A stretch of 64,000 nt of DNA from Photobacterium aphoticum (GTDB lineage Bacteria > Pseudomonadota > Gammaproteobacteria > Enterobacterales > Vibrionaceae), in the NCBI RefSeq assembly GCF_001029435.1, contig NZ_LDOV01000040.1, positions 1 through 64,000 of the forward strand, written 5' to 3'. The notes beneath the pieces are model-generated. The model was not told where the DNA came from. It saw only the letters and a program-made list of their open reading frames with translations, and did no database searches. The position numbers were made by a program, and so were the translations under genes. Numbering within the stretch: position 1 is the stretch's first letter; each line of letters begins with the position of its first letter. Positions 52,489 through 61,253 of this stretch are shown here, one piece after another.

Positions 52489-53459
52489 TGTGGCTTGCTC
52501 CCGGTCGCCGGAAACTGTACCGACTCGGCAACACGGCGTGCCGTCGCAGGCGGAATATCCCCGACCACGGTCACTTCTTTGCCTTTGAGCAAGTAGCTGT
52601 GCAAGGTACGACGCCCTTGACGCACAAGCTGCTCACGCACGGTGTAGTTATCGGCTGCCGACACATAAATCGAGAAACTGAACAGGCCGTCGCTATACAT
52701 TTTGCTTTCAACCGGGCGCTCGGTCATCATCAAGCGATGACGATTGCGGGACACCGAATGGAAGCCTTGCGGCAGCCAGTTCACCGTCCAGTCGAGATCG
52801 GCTTGCGGTTTAGGTGGCAATTGCACCACCGCCGGCAACTCAACGTTTTCTAAACTCTTCAGTACGTCACCCACTTTCGGGTTGATCACGTACGACACGG
52901 CACGGTATTGCTCCAGCGGCTCGCCGTCACGGTCGAGCAAATCGGCCCGCATCACCAGCTTGCTGCGGGTATCAATCCACAACAGGTAGGAATAGCGCGC
53001 GCCGTCTTTCGGAGCAATACGAACCACATCACACGGCACGCCCGCTTCACGCGCACGCCCCATGGCAATGAAATCATAATAACCGGCCAGCTCGCTGATG
53101 TCGGTTTTCATGATTGGCGGCAACGGGGCCACCATCTTGTTACTGTCAATCGTGAACGGATCTAACCCCGGCTCAAAGTAACTCACTTCGTTACCGCGTT
53201 GGATCACTTCACGTGGCGGGCCACTGAGGTACACCAAATGGGCATAGGTCTCACCGTTTTCCAGCGCATGACGATAGCGCAACGGCTCTATGCTGTTTTT
53301 CTTGATTAGGATGTACGACAACTCATAACTGAGCGCACGACTGGCCTCATCCATTTGATGCAACAAAGCCTCTGCGGATGGCTTGACGTCTTCCGCAGAG
53401 GCTTGCAGTGGCATCGCAAGGCTGACCAGTGCCATCACACCGACCAGAATCTTATTCAT
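52485..53459 (-). CDS. rseB: Sigma-E regulatory protein RseB
   Basis: RseB is a periplasmic negative regulator that binds RseA and shields it from DegS. The 324-residue protein has a signal peptide (ILVGVMALVSLAMPLQASA; cleavage near residue 22), the large MucB/RseB domain with FMVLIKKNSIEPLRYRH-type stretch (LSYILIKKNSIEPLRYRH) and VSYVINPKVGD, and a C-terminal domain with FSFSIYVSAADN. It starts 14 nt after rseA, within the rpoE-rseABC operon, and has GGCGGG upstream. Confidence 0.95.
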   Translation of the reverse strand: MNKILVGVMALVSLAMPLQASAEDVKPSAEALLHQMDEASRALSYELSYILIKKNSIEPLRYRHALENGETYAHLVYLSGPPREVIQRGNEVSYFEPGLDPFTIDSNKMVAPLPPIMKTDISELAGYYDFIAMGRAREAGVPCDVVRIAPKDGARYSYLLWIDTRSKLVMRADLLDRDGEPLEQYRAVSYVINPKVGDVLKSLENVELPAVVQLPPKPQADLDWTVNWLPQGFHSVSRNRHRLMMTERPVESKMYSDGLFSFSIYVSAADNYTVREQLVRQGRRTLHSYLLKGKEVTVVGDIPPATARRVAESVQFPATGSKPQ

Positions 53460-53473
53460 TTACCCGCCATCAA

Positions 53474-54142
53474 TTAATTCGCTTCCAACATCGAACGGTC
53501 AATCGAACCGTCTTCGGCGTTCAAGCGCAATTGTAATTCATAGTCTTGCAGCATGGCGTTAATACGGCGACGTTGTTCCATCACTTGTGCTTCGGTCGGG
53601 CCTGCATGACGGTGATTGGCTTGCACCGAATCACGTGTCAGGCTGACAGGCTCTGCCGTACCCGCAAAAGGAATGGTTTCCAGTACCGGTAATTGCTCAC
53701 CGCTGGCGATATCCGCCATACCCGGCTCGTTACCGTTGTACTGCTGCACACCGACAATCACCGCCAGTGACACACTGGCCGCAACCGCCACCTGCCCCAG
53801 CTGGGTTAACCAGCTCGGCAGCGTCCATTTCGCCTGCTTCGGTGTCGGCTGTGACTCCATCGGCTCGGTACGGGCTTCACGTACGTCTGCCAACTGTACA
53901 ACCGGTGCCACCTCTTGTGGTGCCATCCCCGTATGGGCCGGCTCATTGTCCAGCGCCAGTGCTACCTTGGCCGCAATGTCCCATTCCTTTGTTTGCGGTG
54001 CTTCCCCGCGCATCACATCCCCGATTAAAGAGAAGCTCTGCCAGGTTTCTTGACTGTTTTCATCGACAGTCAATGCATTCACAATGCTCTGATCCAGCTC
54101 TTCGCCATCTAACAATGCCGAGATTCTTTCTTTATCAGCCAT
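53474..54142 (-). CDS. rseA: Anti-sigma-E factor RseA
   Basis: RseA holds sigma-E at the membrane until it is cut by DegS and RseP. The 222-residue protein has an N-terminal sigma-binding domain (residues 1 to about 70, MADKERISALLDGEELDQS), a transmembrane helix near residues 112-130 (LGQVAVAASVSLAVIVGVQQY), and a periplasmic tail. It follows rpoE by 24 nt and has GGTGA before its ATG. Confidence 0.95.
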   Translation of the reverse strand: MADKERISALLDGEELDQSIVNALTVDENSQETWQSFSLIGDVMRGEAPQTKEWDIAAKVALALDNEPAHTGMAPQEVAPVVQLADVREARTEPMESQPTPKQAKWTLPSWLTQLGQVAVAASVSLAVIVGVQQYNGNEPGMADIASGEQLPVLETIPFAGTAEPVSLTRDSVQANHRHAGPTEAQVMEQRRRINAMLQDYELQLRLNAEDGSIDRSMLEAN

Positions 54143-54166
54143 CTTTTTTCACCGTTTGGCCCAACA

Positions 54167-54745
54167 CTATCGCTGTATAAGAGGACGGATGCGTTTTTCA
54201 ACCGCCTCTCGTGCACGGAAAATACGGGAGCGCACCGTTCCCACTGGACAATCCATCACTTCTGCAATCTCTTCATAGCTTAAGCCTTCCAGCTCGCGCA
54301 ACGTGATCGCGGTTTTGAGATCATCCGGTAATCCTTCGATGGTACTAAAAACAACCCGCTTCAATTCATCTGACAACATTTGGTTCTCAGGGTTCGATAT
54401 TTCTTTCAGCGCATTACCACTTTCGTAATATTCCGCATCTTCTGCATCCACATCGGAGGCAGGCGGACGCCGACCCTGAGCCACTAAGTAATTCTTTGCT
54501 GTATTGACAGCTATACGATAAAGCCATGTATAAAAAGCACTTTCACCACGAAACGTCGGTAACGCGCGGTAGGCTTTAATAAACGCTTCCTGGGCGACAT
54601 CCGGCACATCACCGGAATTGCTGACATACCTTGCCACCAAATTGCAGACTTTGTTCTGGTACTTCACGACCAGTAAATTAAACGCCTGCTTGTCACCACG
54701 TTGTACCCGCTCAATGAGTACTTGATCAGTTTGCTGCTCGCTCAT
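54167..54745 (-). CDS. rpoE: RNA polymerase sigma factor RpoE (sigma-E)
   Basis: RpoE is the ECF sigma factor of envelope stress. The 192-residue protein matches E. coli (191): region 2 with GDKQAFNLLVVKYQNKV and PDVAQEAFIKAYRALPTFRG, and region 4 with TAITLRELEGLSYEEIAEVM and CPVGTVRSRIFRARE. AGGAG stands eleven bases upstream. It is the first gene of rpoE-rseABC, and a sigma-E type promoter lies about 160 nt upstream of the start codon, so it is expected to be self-activated. Confidence 0.98.
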   Translation of the reverse strand: MSEQQTDQVLIERVQRGDKQAFNLLVVKYQNKVCNLVARYVSNSGDVPDVAQEAFIKAYRALPTFRGESAFYTWLYRIAVNTAKNYLVAQGRRPPASDVDAEDAEYYESGNALKEISNPENQMLSDELKRVVFSTIEGLPDDLKTAITLRELEGLSYEEIAEVMDCPVGTVRSRIFRAREAVEKRIRPLIQR

Positions 54746-55186
54746 CCGAGCGTGTACTCCTATGTCTATGACACCCGTAATTCTTACGCGTCCTGGCTAG
54801 AGGGAATGAGAGCCAACAACGGGACAGACCGCGTCGCCAACGGAGCGACCAAAAAGATCTGCCGTGCCCCACCAAAACAATATGATAAAAATATATGAGC
54901 GTGAGCACTATGTCTGACTGGTCGAAACCAGCAAAGTTCCGCAGGAAAAAATAATTTCTCAGAAATAGTGCGCGATTTTTCGGCATTAATACCGCAATAT
55001 TAACGTTTATGTCACGTTCCAGCCGCGCTGTCATTGTCGGTCTGGCACGGAAAGCTAAGCACCTTAGCGTATATATCGTCGCGCATTATAGCGTTTCATG
55101 GATGCAATTTGTGAACCAGTCGTCAAAAATGAACAAATGAAAATGAATTTGGTAACATAACCGAATTACCACAGGGATATGAGATC
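54746..55186. other. Divergent rpoE/nadB intergenic region
   Basis: About 440 bp with no supported gene; the short open frames in it lack conservation and ribosome binding sites. It holds the sigma-E promoter for rpoE (54913-54940). I did not find a clear promoter for nadB. Confidence 0.6.
54913..54940 (-). promoter_or_regulatory. Sigma-E dependent promoter of rpoE
   Basis: On the minus strand GGAACTT, a 16-base spacer and TCAGA match the sigma-E consensus (GGAACTT, N16, TCTGA-like). The spacer contains CTGGT-TTCG-ACCAG, a perfect inverted repeat. A start near 54905 would give a leader of about 160 nt. Confidence 0.85.
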
Positions 55187-56809
55187 ATGATGAAGGAAAA
55201 TCGAGAACATCAATGTGATGTACTGGTCATCGGGAGTGGTGCAGCCGGTCTGTCTCTCGCACTGCGTTTAGCACCCCAGGGCAAGGTCATTGTGCTGAGC
55301 AAAGGGCCGCGCAGTGAAGGCGCCACCTACTACGCCCAAGGCGGGATCGCCGCCGTGTTTGACGAAGGCGACAGTGTTGACTCCCACGTGGAAGACACCC
55401 AGATCGCCGGCGCCCATTTATGCGATGAAGCGGTCGTGCGCTTTATTGCCGAAAACGCCAAAGATTGTGTGCAATGGCTCATTGATGGCGGCGTCCCCTT
55501 TGATCGGGAAGAGTGTGACAGCGATGATTCGCCCCGCTACCACCTCACCCGCGAAGGCGGCCACAGCCACCGCCGAATTCTCCACGCCGCCGATGCCACC
55601 GGCATGGCCGTTCAGAACAGCCTGCAAGACAACGTTCACCACCACCCCAATATCGACGTGCTAGAACGGCACAACGCCCTCGACTTAATCACCAACCAAA
55701 AACTCGGTATCACCGACCAGCCTAATCGTGTGCTGGGTGCCTATATCTGGAACCGAAACCGAGAAGCGGTGGAAACCGTCCGCGCCAAGTTTGTCGTGCT
55801 CGCCACCGGCGGCGCGTCAAAAGTGTATCAATATACCTCTAACCCTGATGTGTCTTCCGGCGATGGGATTGCCATGGCCTGGCGTGCAGGCTGTCGCGTA
55901 GCGAACCTGGAATTTAACCAGTTCCACCCCACCTGCCTGTTCCACCCGGATGCCCGTAACTTCCTGCTGACCGAAGCCCTGCGCGGAGAAGGCGCGTATC
56001 TGCGTCGCCCGGATGGCTCACGCTTTATGACTGACTTCGACGAGCGTGGCGAATTAGCCCCGCGTGATGTGGTCGCCCGCGCCATCGACTTTGAAATGAA
56101 GCGCCTCGGGGCGGACTGTATGTACCTCGACATCAGCCACAAGCCCGCTGACTTTGTCATCAAGCATTTCCCGATGATCCACGAAAAGCTGATGACCTAT
56201 GGCATCGATATCACCAAAGAGCCGATCCCTATCGTCCCTGCGGCGCACTACACCTGTGGCGGTGTGGTGGTCGACACCCAGGGCTGCACCGATTTAGAGG
56301 GGCTGTATGCCATCGGGGAAGTGAGCTACACCGGCCTGCACGGTGCCAACCGCATGGCCTCGAACTCCTTGCTGGAATGTGTGGTCTATGCATGGGCGGC
56401 GGCCGAAAGCATTGCTGAGCGCATGGACAGTGTCAGTCTGCCAGAGAGCTTGCCGGGCTGGGATGAAAGCCAGGTCAGCTGCTCCGATGAAGAAGTCGTG
56501 ATCCAGCACAACTGGCACGAATTGCGCCTGTTTATGTGGGACTACATGGGGATTGTGCGCACCACCAAGCGTTTGGAACGCGCAATGCGCCGTATTCAGT
56601 TACTGCAAGATGAAACCAATGAGTACTACAGCAACTTCCGCGTTTCCAATAACCTGTTAGAGCTGCGTAACCTGCTGCAAGTGGCCGAGCTGATGGTACG
56701 TTGTGCCCTTGAGCGCAAAGAAAGCCTCGGTCTGCACTATACGCTGGATTACCCGGACGCTTCTGCTGAGCCGAAGCCAACCATTCTGACTCCCGCCCAG
56801 CCGTGCTGA
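55187..56809 (+). CDS. nadB: L-aspartate oxidase
   Basis: NadB oxidises aspartate to iminoaspartate, the first step of de novo NAD synthesis, with FAD. The 540-residue protein has the dinucleotide fold VLVIGSGAAGLSLALRLA (about residues 11-28), GPRSEGATYYAQGGIAAVF, HLTREGGHSHRRILHAADATG, and the late HYTCGGVVVDTQGCTDL plus GLHGANRMASNSLLECVVYA motifs. It is divergent from rpoE, as in many gammaproteobacteria. Confidence 0.98.
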   Translation: MMKENREHQCDVLVIGSGAAGLSLALRLAPQGKVIVLSKGPRSEGATYYAQGGIAAVFDEGDSVDSHVEDTQIAGAHLCDEAVVRFIAENAKDCVQWLIDGGVPFDREECDSDDSPRYHLTREGGHSHRRILHAADATGMAVQNSLQDNVHHHPNIDVLERHNALDLITNQKLGITDQPNRVLGAYIWNRNREAVETVRAKFVVLATGGASKVYQYTSNPDVSSGDGIAMAWRAGCRVANLEFNQFHPTCLFHPDARNFLLTEALRGEGAYLRRPDGSRFMTDFDERGELAPRDVVARAIDFEMKRLGADCMYLDISHKPADFVIKHFPMIHEKLMTYGIDITKEPIPIVPAAHYTCGGVVVDTQGCTDLEGLYAIGEVSYTGLHGANRMASNSLLECVVYAWAAAESIAERMDSVSLPESLPGWDESQVSCSDEEVVIQHNWHELRLFMWDYMGIVRTTKRLERAMRRIQLLQDETNEYYSNFRVSNNLLELRNLLQVAELMVRCALERKESLGLHYTLDYPDASAEPKPTILTPAQPC

Positions 56810-56823
56810 TCAACCAGTCATCA

Positions 56824-56864
56824 TCGAAAAAACCAAACACAGGCCACGCGCCTGTGTTTGTCGT
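56824..56864. terminator. Terminator between nadB and the ygfX-like gene
   Basis: CAAACACAGG-CCACGCG-CCTGTGTTTG, a perfect 10-bp stem, followed by GGTTTTTTCG on the minus strand; it sits between converging genes. Confidence 0.8.
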
Positions 56865-56904
56865 TTGGGGCACGGTGTTGATCGGTATTTATCACTTGGC
56901 GCGA

Positions 56905-57417
56905 TTAGCGGTAATCCGTCATGCCGTCAGGATAGCGAGCAAACAACATCAAGCGGTGGTACGTCTTGGGGCAGCAACTGTCCGGCGCAATCGCCAGCCA
57001 CGGCCGAGACGATGTCTGCCCTGGCACACGCTGCAATTGCATCACCAGCAGCCACGGCGTGCGCACCGTCACGCGCCGCAAACGCCAAGCTTGTCCGCGC
57101 CAAGTCACCTGCCCGTCACAGCCGATCACCAACCGGCCTTGCTGACGCACATGGCACCACAGCCATTGTTCGGCTTCCAGCCACAGAAAATACAGACAAC
57201 ATACCCCCAGTGACAGCGGTAAGGCATGGTAATAGAAGGTCAGAATAAGCAGGAAGCACACACAGGAGTAACCGATAACCAGTGCGTAAAAGAGGTGGCG
57301 CGAAGGGATCAGCGTGGCATCGGCAAAGATTGCACGAGGAGAAGAGTGCGCATGATCGATGAACCGCGCACTCTCTGAACCAGAATGATCAGCGCAGCTT
57401 GCTGTTGTTGTGGGCAA
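56905..57417 (-). CDS. YgfX/CptA-like membrane protein
   Basis: A 170-residue product lying just after sdhE, as YgfX (CptA) does in E. coli. It has two adjacent hydrophobic segments (LFYALVIGYSCVCFLLILTFYYH and LPLSLGVCCLYFLW) and a C-terminal basic/tryptophan-rich domain with RQQGRLVIGCDGQVTWRGQAW, as in YgfX. In E. coli the protein is linked to SdhE and to cell-shape effects; its role is not settled. The start is uncertain: there is no ATG in frame near the expected site; a TTG at 57417 lies 29 bases inside sdhE with GGTGG upstream. Names are given by context and weak similarity. Confidence 0.7.
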   Translation of the reverse strand: MPTTTASCADHSGSESARFIDHAHSSPRAIFADATLIPSRHLFYALVIGYSCVCFLLILTFYYHALPLSLGVCCLYFLWLEAEQWLWCHVRQQGRLVIGCDGQVTWRGQAWRLRRVTVRTPWLLVMQLQRVPGQTSSRPWLAIAPDSCCPKTYHRLMLFARYPDGMTDYR

Positions 57418-57649
57418 CGATTTTATCCACCATCGCCGCCAACGCAGGGTTGTCACTGCGACCGTGCTGCATCACCCATTTGAACAAATCAGGATCATCG
57501 CACGTTAGCAGCGCAATGAAATCTTGCTGTTCGCTTTCAGACAAATCATCAAAACACTCTTCAAAGAATGGCATGATAATCACGTCCAGCTCCAACATAC
57601 CACGGCGACAAGCCCATTTAACGCGTGCTTTTTCGTCTGCACTCAACAT
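57389..57649 (-). CDS. sdhE: Succinate dehydrogenase assembly factor SdhE
   Basis: SdhE (YgfY) helps attach FAD covalently to succinate dehydrogenase. The 86-residue protein has the RGxxE-type signature in CRRGMLELDVIIMPFFE (about residues 13-29), DLSESEQQDFIALLTCDDPDLFKWV, and the usual length. The ATG at 57649 has GAGG nine bases upstream. The open frame extends to 57736 but this is not needed. It is divergent from ygfZ. Confidence 0.95.
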   Translation of the reverse strand: MLSADEKARVKWACRRGMLELDVIIMPFFEECFDDLSESEQQDFIALLTCDDPDLFKWVMQHGRSDNPALAAMVDKIVAHNNSKLR

Positions 57650-58039
57650 TGTTACAACCTCAATTATCTCGCTCAGGGCGGCAGGTTCGGTCACTCCGAA
57701 CATCGCCATGCCGGCACCTGTTATGGAATATGCCACTCATACTAGCAGCCCCTTTTTCACTCGACTATGCGCCAGCGCAAGCAAACCCGTAAGTTGAGAT
57801 CTGGGTTCGCTTTTGTCACACATGGCAGGCCCGTCAGTATCTGACTGTTTACCTCGGGTATAGGTGCTGACAAACGGCATAACTCGCTTTAACATAGTCC
57901 TAAAAGGGCGCTGTTCTCGCCGGGTATGATCACACCCCGCTCTCGAGGGAACCAAAGCGACCCATCCACCCATTTTTTGTCGCCGGGCCCACTGCGTCTT
58001 GTGCATGTGCCCGCCGCCATACCGCTATTTGGAAAAACT

Positions 58040-59017
58040 ATGAGCACTTGGTCTGAAAACTTCACGTTCCCGCCCCTCGCCCTGACGTCAGATGCTGCCC
58101 TACCGGCTTTGGCATTGGTGGATTTGACAAACTGGGCACTGATCACGCTGATCGGTAATGACAAAAAATCGTACCTGCACGGTCAGGTGACCTGTGATGT
58201 GGTCGGCCTGGCGGCGGATGCTTCCACACTCGGCGGTCACTGTGACGCCAAAGGCAAACTGCGCACCATTTTCCGTTTGTTCCACCACAATGACGGCTAC
58301 GGTTTCCTGCAGCGCCGCAGCCTGATGGATACCCAACTGCCTGAGCTAAAAAAATACGCCATCTTCTCGCAGGTAGAGATTGCTGCCAGCGATGACGTGC
58401 TGCTGGGCCTGGTCGGCACAGACGCGACAGCAACCATCGATACCCTGTTTGGCGGTGAAGGGGATGTGCGTGCTATCGACGGCGGTACGGCTGTCAAAAT
58501 CGATACGCAGCGTTGGATGCTGGCGATCACTGCTGAGCGTGCTGTTGCGATCACCACGCAATTGGCGGACAAGGCGATCCTGTGTGACGATACCCTGTGG
58601 GATCGTTGTGACATTGAAGCAGGCCTGCCACGCATTGACGCGGCTACCGAACTGGAATTCATTCCACAAGCCCTGAACCTGCAAGCTCTGGATGCCATCA
58701 GCTTTAAGAAAGGCTGTTACACCGGTCAGGAAACCGTGGCACGCGCGAAATACCGTGGCATCAACAAACGCGCCATGTATTTGGTGAGCGGCCCGGCGAC
58801 CACTTGCCCGCAAGCAGGTGATGCCCTTGAGCGCAGCGTGGGTGAAAACTGGCGTAAAGGCGGCACAATTATCGCCGGTTACCGTTTCAGCGACGATCAG
58901 GCGATTGCCCTGGTGTGTCTGCCTAACGATATGGAGCCTGAGACCCAATTCCGCTTGGCAGGCCAAGACGCCCTGTGGCAGCAACATGCCCTGCCGTACT
59001 CACTGGACGAAGCATAA
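58040..59017 (+). CDS. ygfZ: tRNA-modifying protein YgfZ (GcvT-like, Fe-S assembly)
   Basis: YgfZ is a folate-binding protein needed for MiaB-type Fe-S enzymes and oxidative-stress tolerance. The 325-residue protein (326 in E. coli) has the GcvT-like fold with YLHGQVTCDV near residue 36, CDAKGKLRT, and the hallmark KGCYTGQE with its conserved Cys. The ATG at 58040 has GGAAAAACT upstream; the frame is open further up, but has no support. It is divergent from sdhE, as in E. coli. Confidence 0.97.
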   Translation: MSTWSENFTFPPLALTSDAALPALALVDLTNWALITLIGNDKKSYLHGQVTCDVVGLAADASTLGGHCDAKGKLRTIFRLFHHNDGYGFLQRRSLMDTQLPELKKYAIFSQVEIAASDDVLLGLVGTDATATIDTLFGGEGDVRAIDGGTAVKIDTQRWMLAITAERAVAITTQLADKAILCDDTLWDRCDIEAGLPRIDAATELEFIPQALNLQALDAISFKKGCYTGQETVARAKYRGINKRAMYLVSGPATTCPQAGDALERSVGENWRKGGTIIAGYRFSDDQAIALVCLPNDMEPETQFRLAGQDALWQQHALPYSLDEA

Positions 59018-59025
59018 GGTTTCCC

Positions 59026-59493
59026 ATGCAGACCCCAGTGACCGAATTTTTAGCCTTAGAAGGCGTGGAATACCGCCTTCTGCCTCACAGCCAGCCGGCC
59101 AAAACCATTGAAGAAGCGGCCCGTGAACGCGGCGTCGATCCGCAACACATGGTGAAATCCATTTTGCTGCGCGACATGAGTGGTTTCCACGTACTGGCCT
59201 GTGTACCGGGCCCGGCGCAGGTGGATCCCACCAAAGTGCGCGAGGTCTTTGGCTGTCGCCGCATGACCTGTGCCTCGGCCACCGATGTGGAAAAAGTCAC
59301 CGGCCTGGTGATCGGTACCGTGGCGCCCATTGGCCTGAAACAACCCCTGCCGATCATCTTTGATCACAGCATCACCCAGCACCTGCACGTGAATATCAGC
59401 AGTGGGGATCGCATGGCCGGCGTCGAGTTAGCGACCGAAGATTTACTGTTATTGTGTGATCCGATGCTGGCGGATATTTGCCGTACCGCCTAA
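59026..59493 (+). CDS. YbaK/EbsC-type aminoacyl-tRNA deacylase
   Basis: A 155-residue YbaK-like protein; relatives hydrolyse mis-charged Cys-tRNA-Pro or similar aminoacyl-tRNAs. Conserved parts: FLALEGVEYRLLPHSQPA near the N-terminus, the catalytic-Lys stretch MVKSILLRDM (about residues 42-51), CVPGPAQVDPTKVRE, and GTVAPIGLKQPLPIIFD. The ATG at 59026 has AAGG seven bases upstream. It starts eight bases after ygfZ, so co-transcription is likely. The exact tRNA specificity (YbaK, ProX or another) cannot be read. Confidence 0.88.
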   Translation: MQTPVTEFLALEGVEYRLLPHSQPAKTIEEAARERGVDPQHMVKSILLRDMSGFHVLACVPGPAQVDPTKVREVFGCRRMTCASATDVEKVTGLVIGTVAPIGLKQPLPIIFDHSITQHLHVNISSGDRMAGVELATEDLLLLCDPMLADICRTA

Positions 59494-59509
59494 CGAAGCA
59501 GGAGGCTTC

Positions 59510-60448
59510 ATGAACACCATCAACTGGCGAGGCGTTGATCTGAATTTATTGATCGCGTTTTCTGCCTTAATGGAAACCCGCAGCGTGACCAAGGCAGCCG
59601 CCAAACTGTCGATGGGACAGTCGGCGATGAGCCATAACCTGTCACGCCTGCGTACGCTGATTGACGATCCGCTGTTTGAACGTCACGGCCACCAGATGAT
59701 TGCCACCGACAAGGCGTTGGAACTGGCACCGGTGGTCGAGCATATTCTCCAGTTGGTGACCTCGGAGATCCTTCAGCCGGGGGATTTCTCACCCGCGCAT
59801 TATCAGGGGATCTTCCGCATCGGCCTGACCGACTACGCCGAACTGCTGTTTGCCCCGGCCTTGTTTGACGCCATTCAACAGCATGCACCGCACAGTCAGC
59901 TGAGCTTTTGCAATGTCGACCGCAACAACTACCAGCAGGCCGCCGAAGCACAGCAGATCGATGTGATCATCGGCTCAATGAAAGATCTGCCGCGCGAGTT
60001 TGATAGCCAATACCTGTACACCGAAGATCATGTCTGCCTGTTTGACAGTACCGCCACGGGCCTGTCGACCCCGATTGATCTGGCGCGTTACATTCAAACC
60101 CCACAGGCACTGGTAACCCCGGACGGCAAACTGGCCAGCAACGTCGATAATCAGCTTCAGCAGCAAGGCTTTCAGCGTCATATTGCGGTGGGATCCAGCA
60201 GCTTTCTGACCATCCGCCACCTGCTGACCGGCCGTAATCTGTTGTGCGTGGTGTCGACCCTGATGGCCAAACTAGATGTGTTTCAGGATACCCTGACCCA
60301 GTGCCGCCCGCCGGTCGACATTCCGGATTTTGATATCAATATGCTGTGGCTGCGCCGTAATGCCACCCACCCGCGTCAGGAATGGCTGCGCCAATGCGTG
60401 CACCAAACCATTACCGCGAGGGTCAATGAGCTACGTCAACTCAACTAA
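59510..60448 (+). CDS. LysR-family transcriptional regulator
   Basis: A 313-residue LysR-type regulator: N-terminal helix-turn-helix (LLIAFSALMETRSVTKAAAK followed by SAMSHNLSRLRTL) and a C-terminal ligand-binding domain (from about 90). The N-terminal half is LeuO/NodD-like in style (FERHGHQMIATDKALEL). AGGAGG stands seven bases before the ATG. It follows the YbaK-like gene after 16 nt, so it may be the last gene of ygfZ-ybaK-lysR, but the target is unknown. Confidence 0.9.
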   Translation: MNTINWRGVDLNLLIAFSALMETRSVTKAAAKLSMGQSAMSHNLSRLRTLIDDPLFERHGHQMIATDKALELAPVVEHILQLVTSEILQPGDFSPAHYQGIFRIGLTDYAELLFAPALFDAIQQHAPHSQLSFCNVDRNNYQQAAEAQQIDVIIGSMKDLPREFDSQYLYTEDHVCLFDSTATGLSTPIDLARYIQTPQALVTPDGKLASNVDNQLQQQGFQRHIAVGSSSFLTIRHLLTGRNLLCVVSTLMAKLDVFQDTLTQCRPPVDIPDFDINMLWLRRNATHPRQEWLRQCVHQTITARVNELRQLN

Positions 60449-60487
60449 ACGCCCCCTCGCTGTCGTACAAAGCCGATACGCGAGCCA

Positions 60488-60528
60488 TAAAAAAACGGTG
60501 TCACGTTCTACGCGACACCGTTTTTCTT
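60488..60528. terminator. Bidirectional terminator between the LysR gene and nqrM
   Basis: AAAAACGGTGTC-ACGTTCTACG-CGACACCGTTTTT with flanking A and T runs, placed between converging genes. Confidence 0.93.
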
Positions 60529-60561
60529 TTTCAGCCCATTGCTTATGCAACCAAAGCGGCC

Positions 60562-60774
60562 TTATTTGTCCGCAGACAGCTGGCTCTGACCCGGCTCTTG
60601 GATCTGATACAACTTGTGCTCGTCACACGGCTCTTTGCAGTTGCACTCTTTCTCTACGCCCACATTCGCCAGACCACCACAGCTGCCCTGAATGGTTTTC
60701 TTCTTCACCACCCAGCCAATGGCCATGCCGCCAATCACCAACAGAAACACCACAACGGTTAACAGGTACGTCAT
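60562..60774 (-). CDS. nqrM: Na+-NQR maturation factor NqrM
   Basis: NqrM (DUF539) is thought to supply iron for the Cys4[2Fe-2S] centre between NqrD and NqrE. The 70-residue protein has one N-terminal membrane helix (YLLTVVVFLLVIGGMAIGWVV) and the family's four cysteines: C32 in GSCGGL and C44, C46 and C50 in ECNCKEPCD. It overlaps the preceding NifX-like gene by four bases (ATGA). In many Vibrio species nqrM lies by the nqr operon; here it is in a DUF134-NifX operon instead, with no nqr gene in the window. Confidence 0.88.
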   Translation of the reverse strand: MTYLLTVVVFLLVIGGMAIGWVVKKKTIQGSCGGLANVGVEKECNCKEPCDEHKLYQIQEPGQSQLSADK

Positions 60775-61250
60775 AGCTTAAATCCTCCGATTTTGGTCAG
60801 CCCTTTCAACGCGGCTGCGCCCAGTGAGCGGGTACCGATCTTCGGCGCCGCCGGAGCGGCTTTTTTGCTGCCGCAGCCACAACCACAGCCGCCTTTTTCA
60901 CGCTTACACGGGCGACCTTGCTCGGCGGCCGTTAGGGCTTCACGGGGTGCAGCACCACTGAGTACATCGGCCACCGCACTGCGTGACGGGACACGGAACA
61001 CGGCAAAGCCAGCATTGAGCAAACGCGCCAGCGAGCGCTGACCCACGTTACCCAAAATAATAGTCGACACATTCTGCTCGGCCAATTGGCGCTGGATCAG
61101 CTTTTTATGCTTGCATCCTACCGCCTTGCTGCCCGCGTTTTCAATGTCCGCCAACAGCTGCCCTTGTTCATCATACACTTTAAACGCCGCCGCCTTGCCG
61201 AAGTGACCCGCCACTTCTTGCCGTGGCGTTACTGCAATTGCAAATGCCAT
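60771..61250 (-). CDS. NifX/NifB-like dinitrogenase cofactor-binding family protein
   Basis: A 159-residue protein of the NifX/NafY/VnfX superfamily: residues 1 to about 105 form the domain (FAIAVTPRQEVAGHFGKAAAF, STIILGNVGQRSLARLLNAGF), the fold that binds Fe-Mo precursor clusters in nitrogenase proteins. It then has a Cys-rich tail (C115 and CxCxC at 122-126, in GGCGCGCGSKK) and an Ala/Lys-rich end. No nitrogenase is present here; in non-fixing bacteria the domain probably binds an Fe-S or metal cluster. AAGGAA lies upstream of the ATG. It begins three bases after the DUF134 stop and overlaps nqrM. Confidence 0.9.
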   Translation of the reverse strand: MAFAIAVTPRQEVAGHFGKAAAFKVYDEQGQLLADIENAGSKAVGCKHKKLIQRQLAEQNVSTIILGNVGQRSLARLLNAGFAVFRVPSRSAVADVLSGAAPREALTAAEQGRPCKREKGGCGCGCGSKKAAPAAPKIGTRSLGAAALKGLTKIGGFKL

Positions 61251-61253
61251 TTG

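Noticed and set aside
54701..55034. Two overlapping open frames between rpoE and nadB
   Set aside because: They run through the sigma-E promoter and have no recognisable protein features or ribosome binding site.
60771..61250. Nitrogen-fixation cluster
   Set aside because: Only a NifX-like fold is present; no nifHDK or nifB. The domain is also common in non-fixing bacteria.
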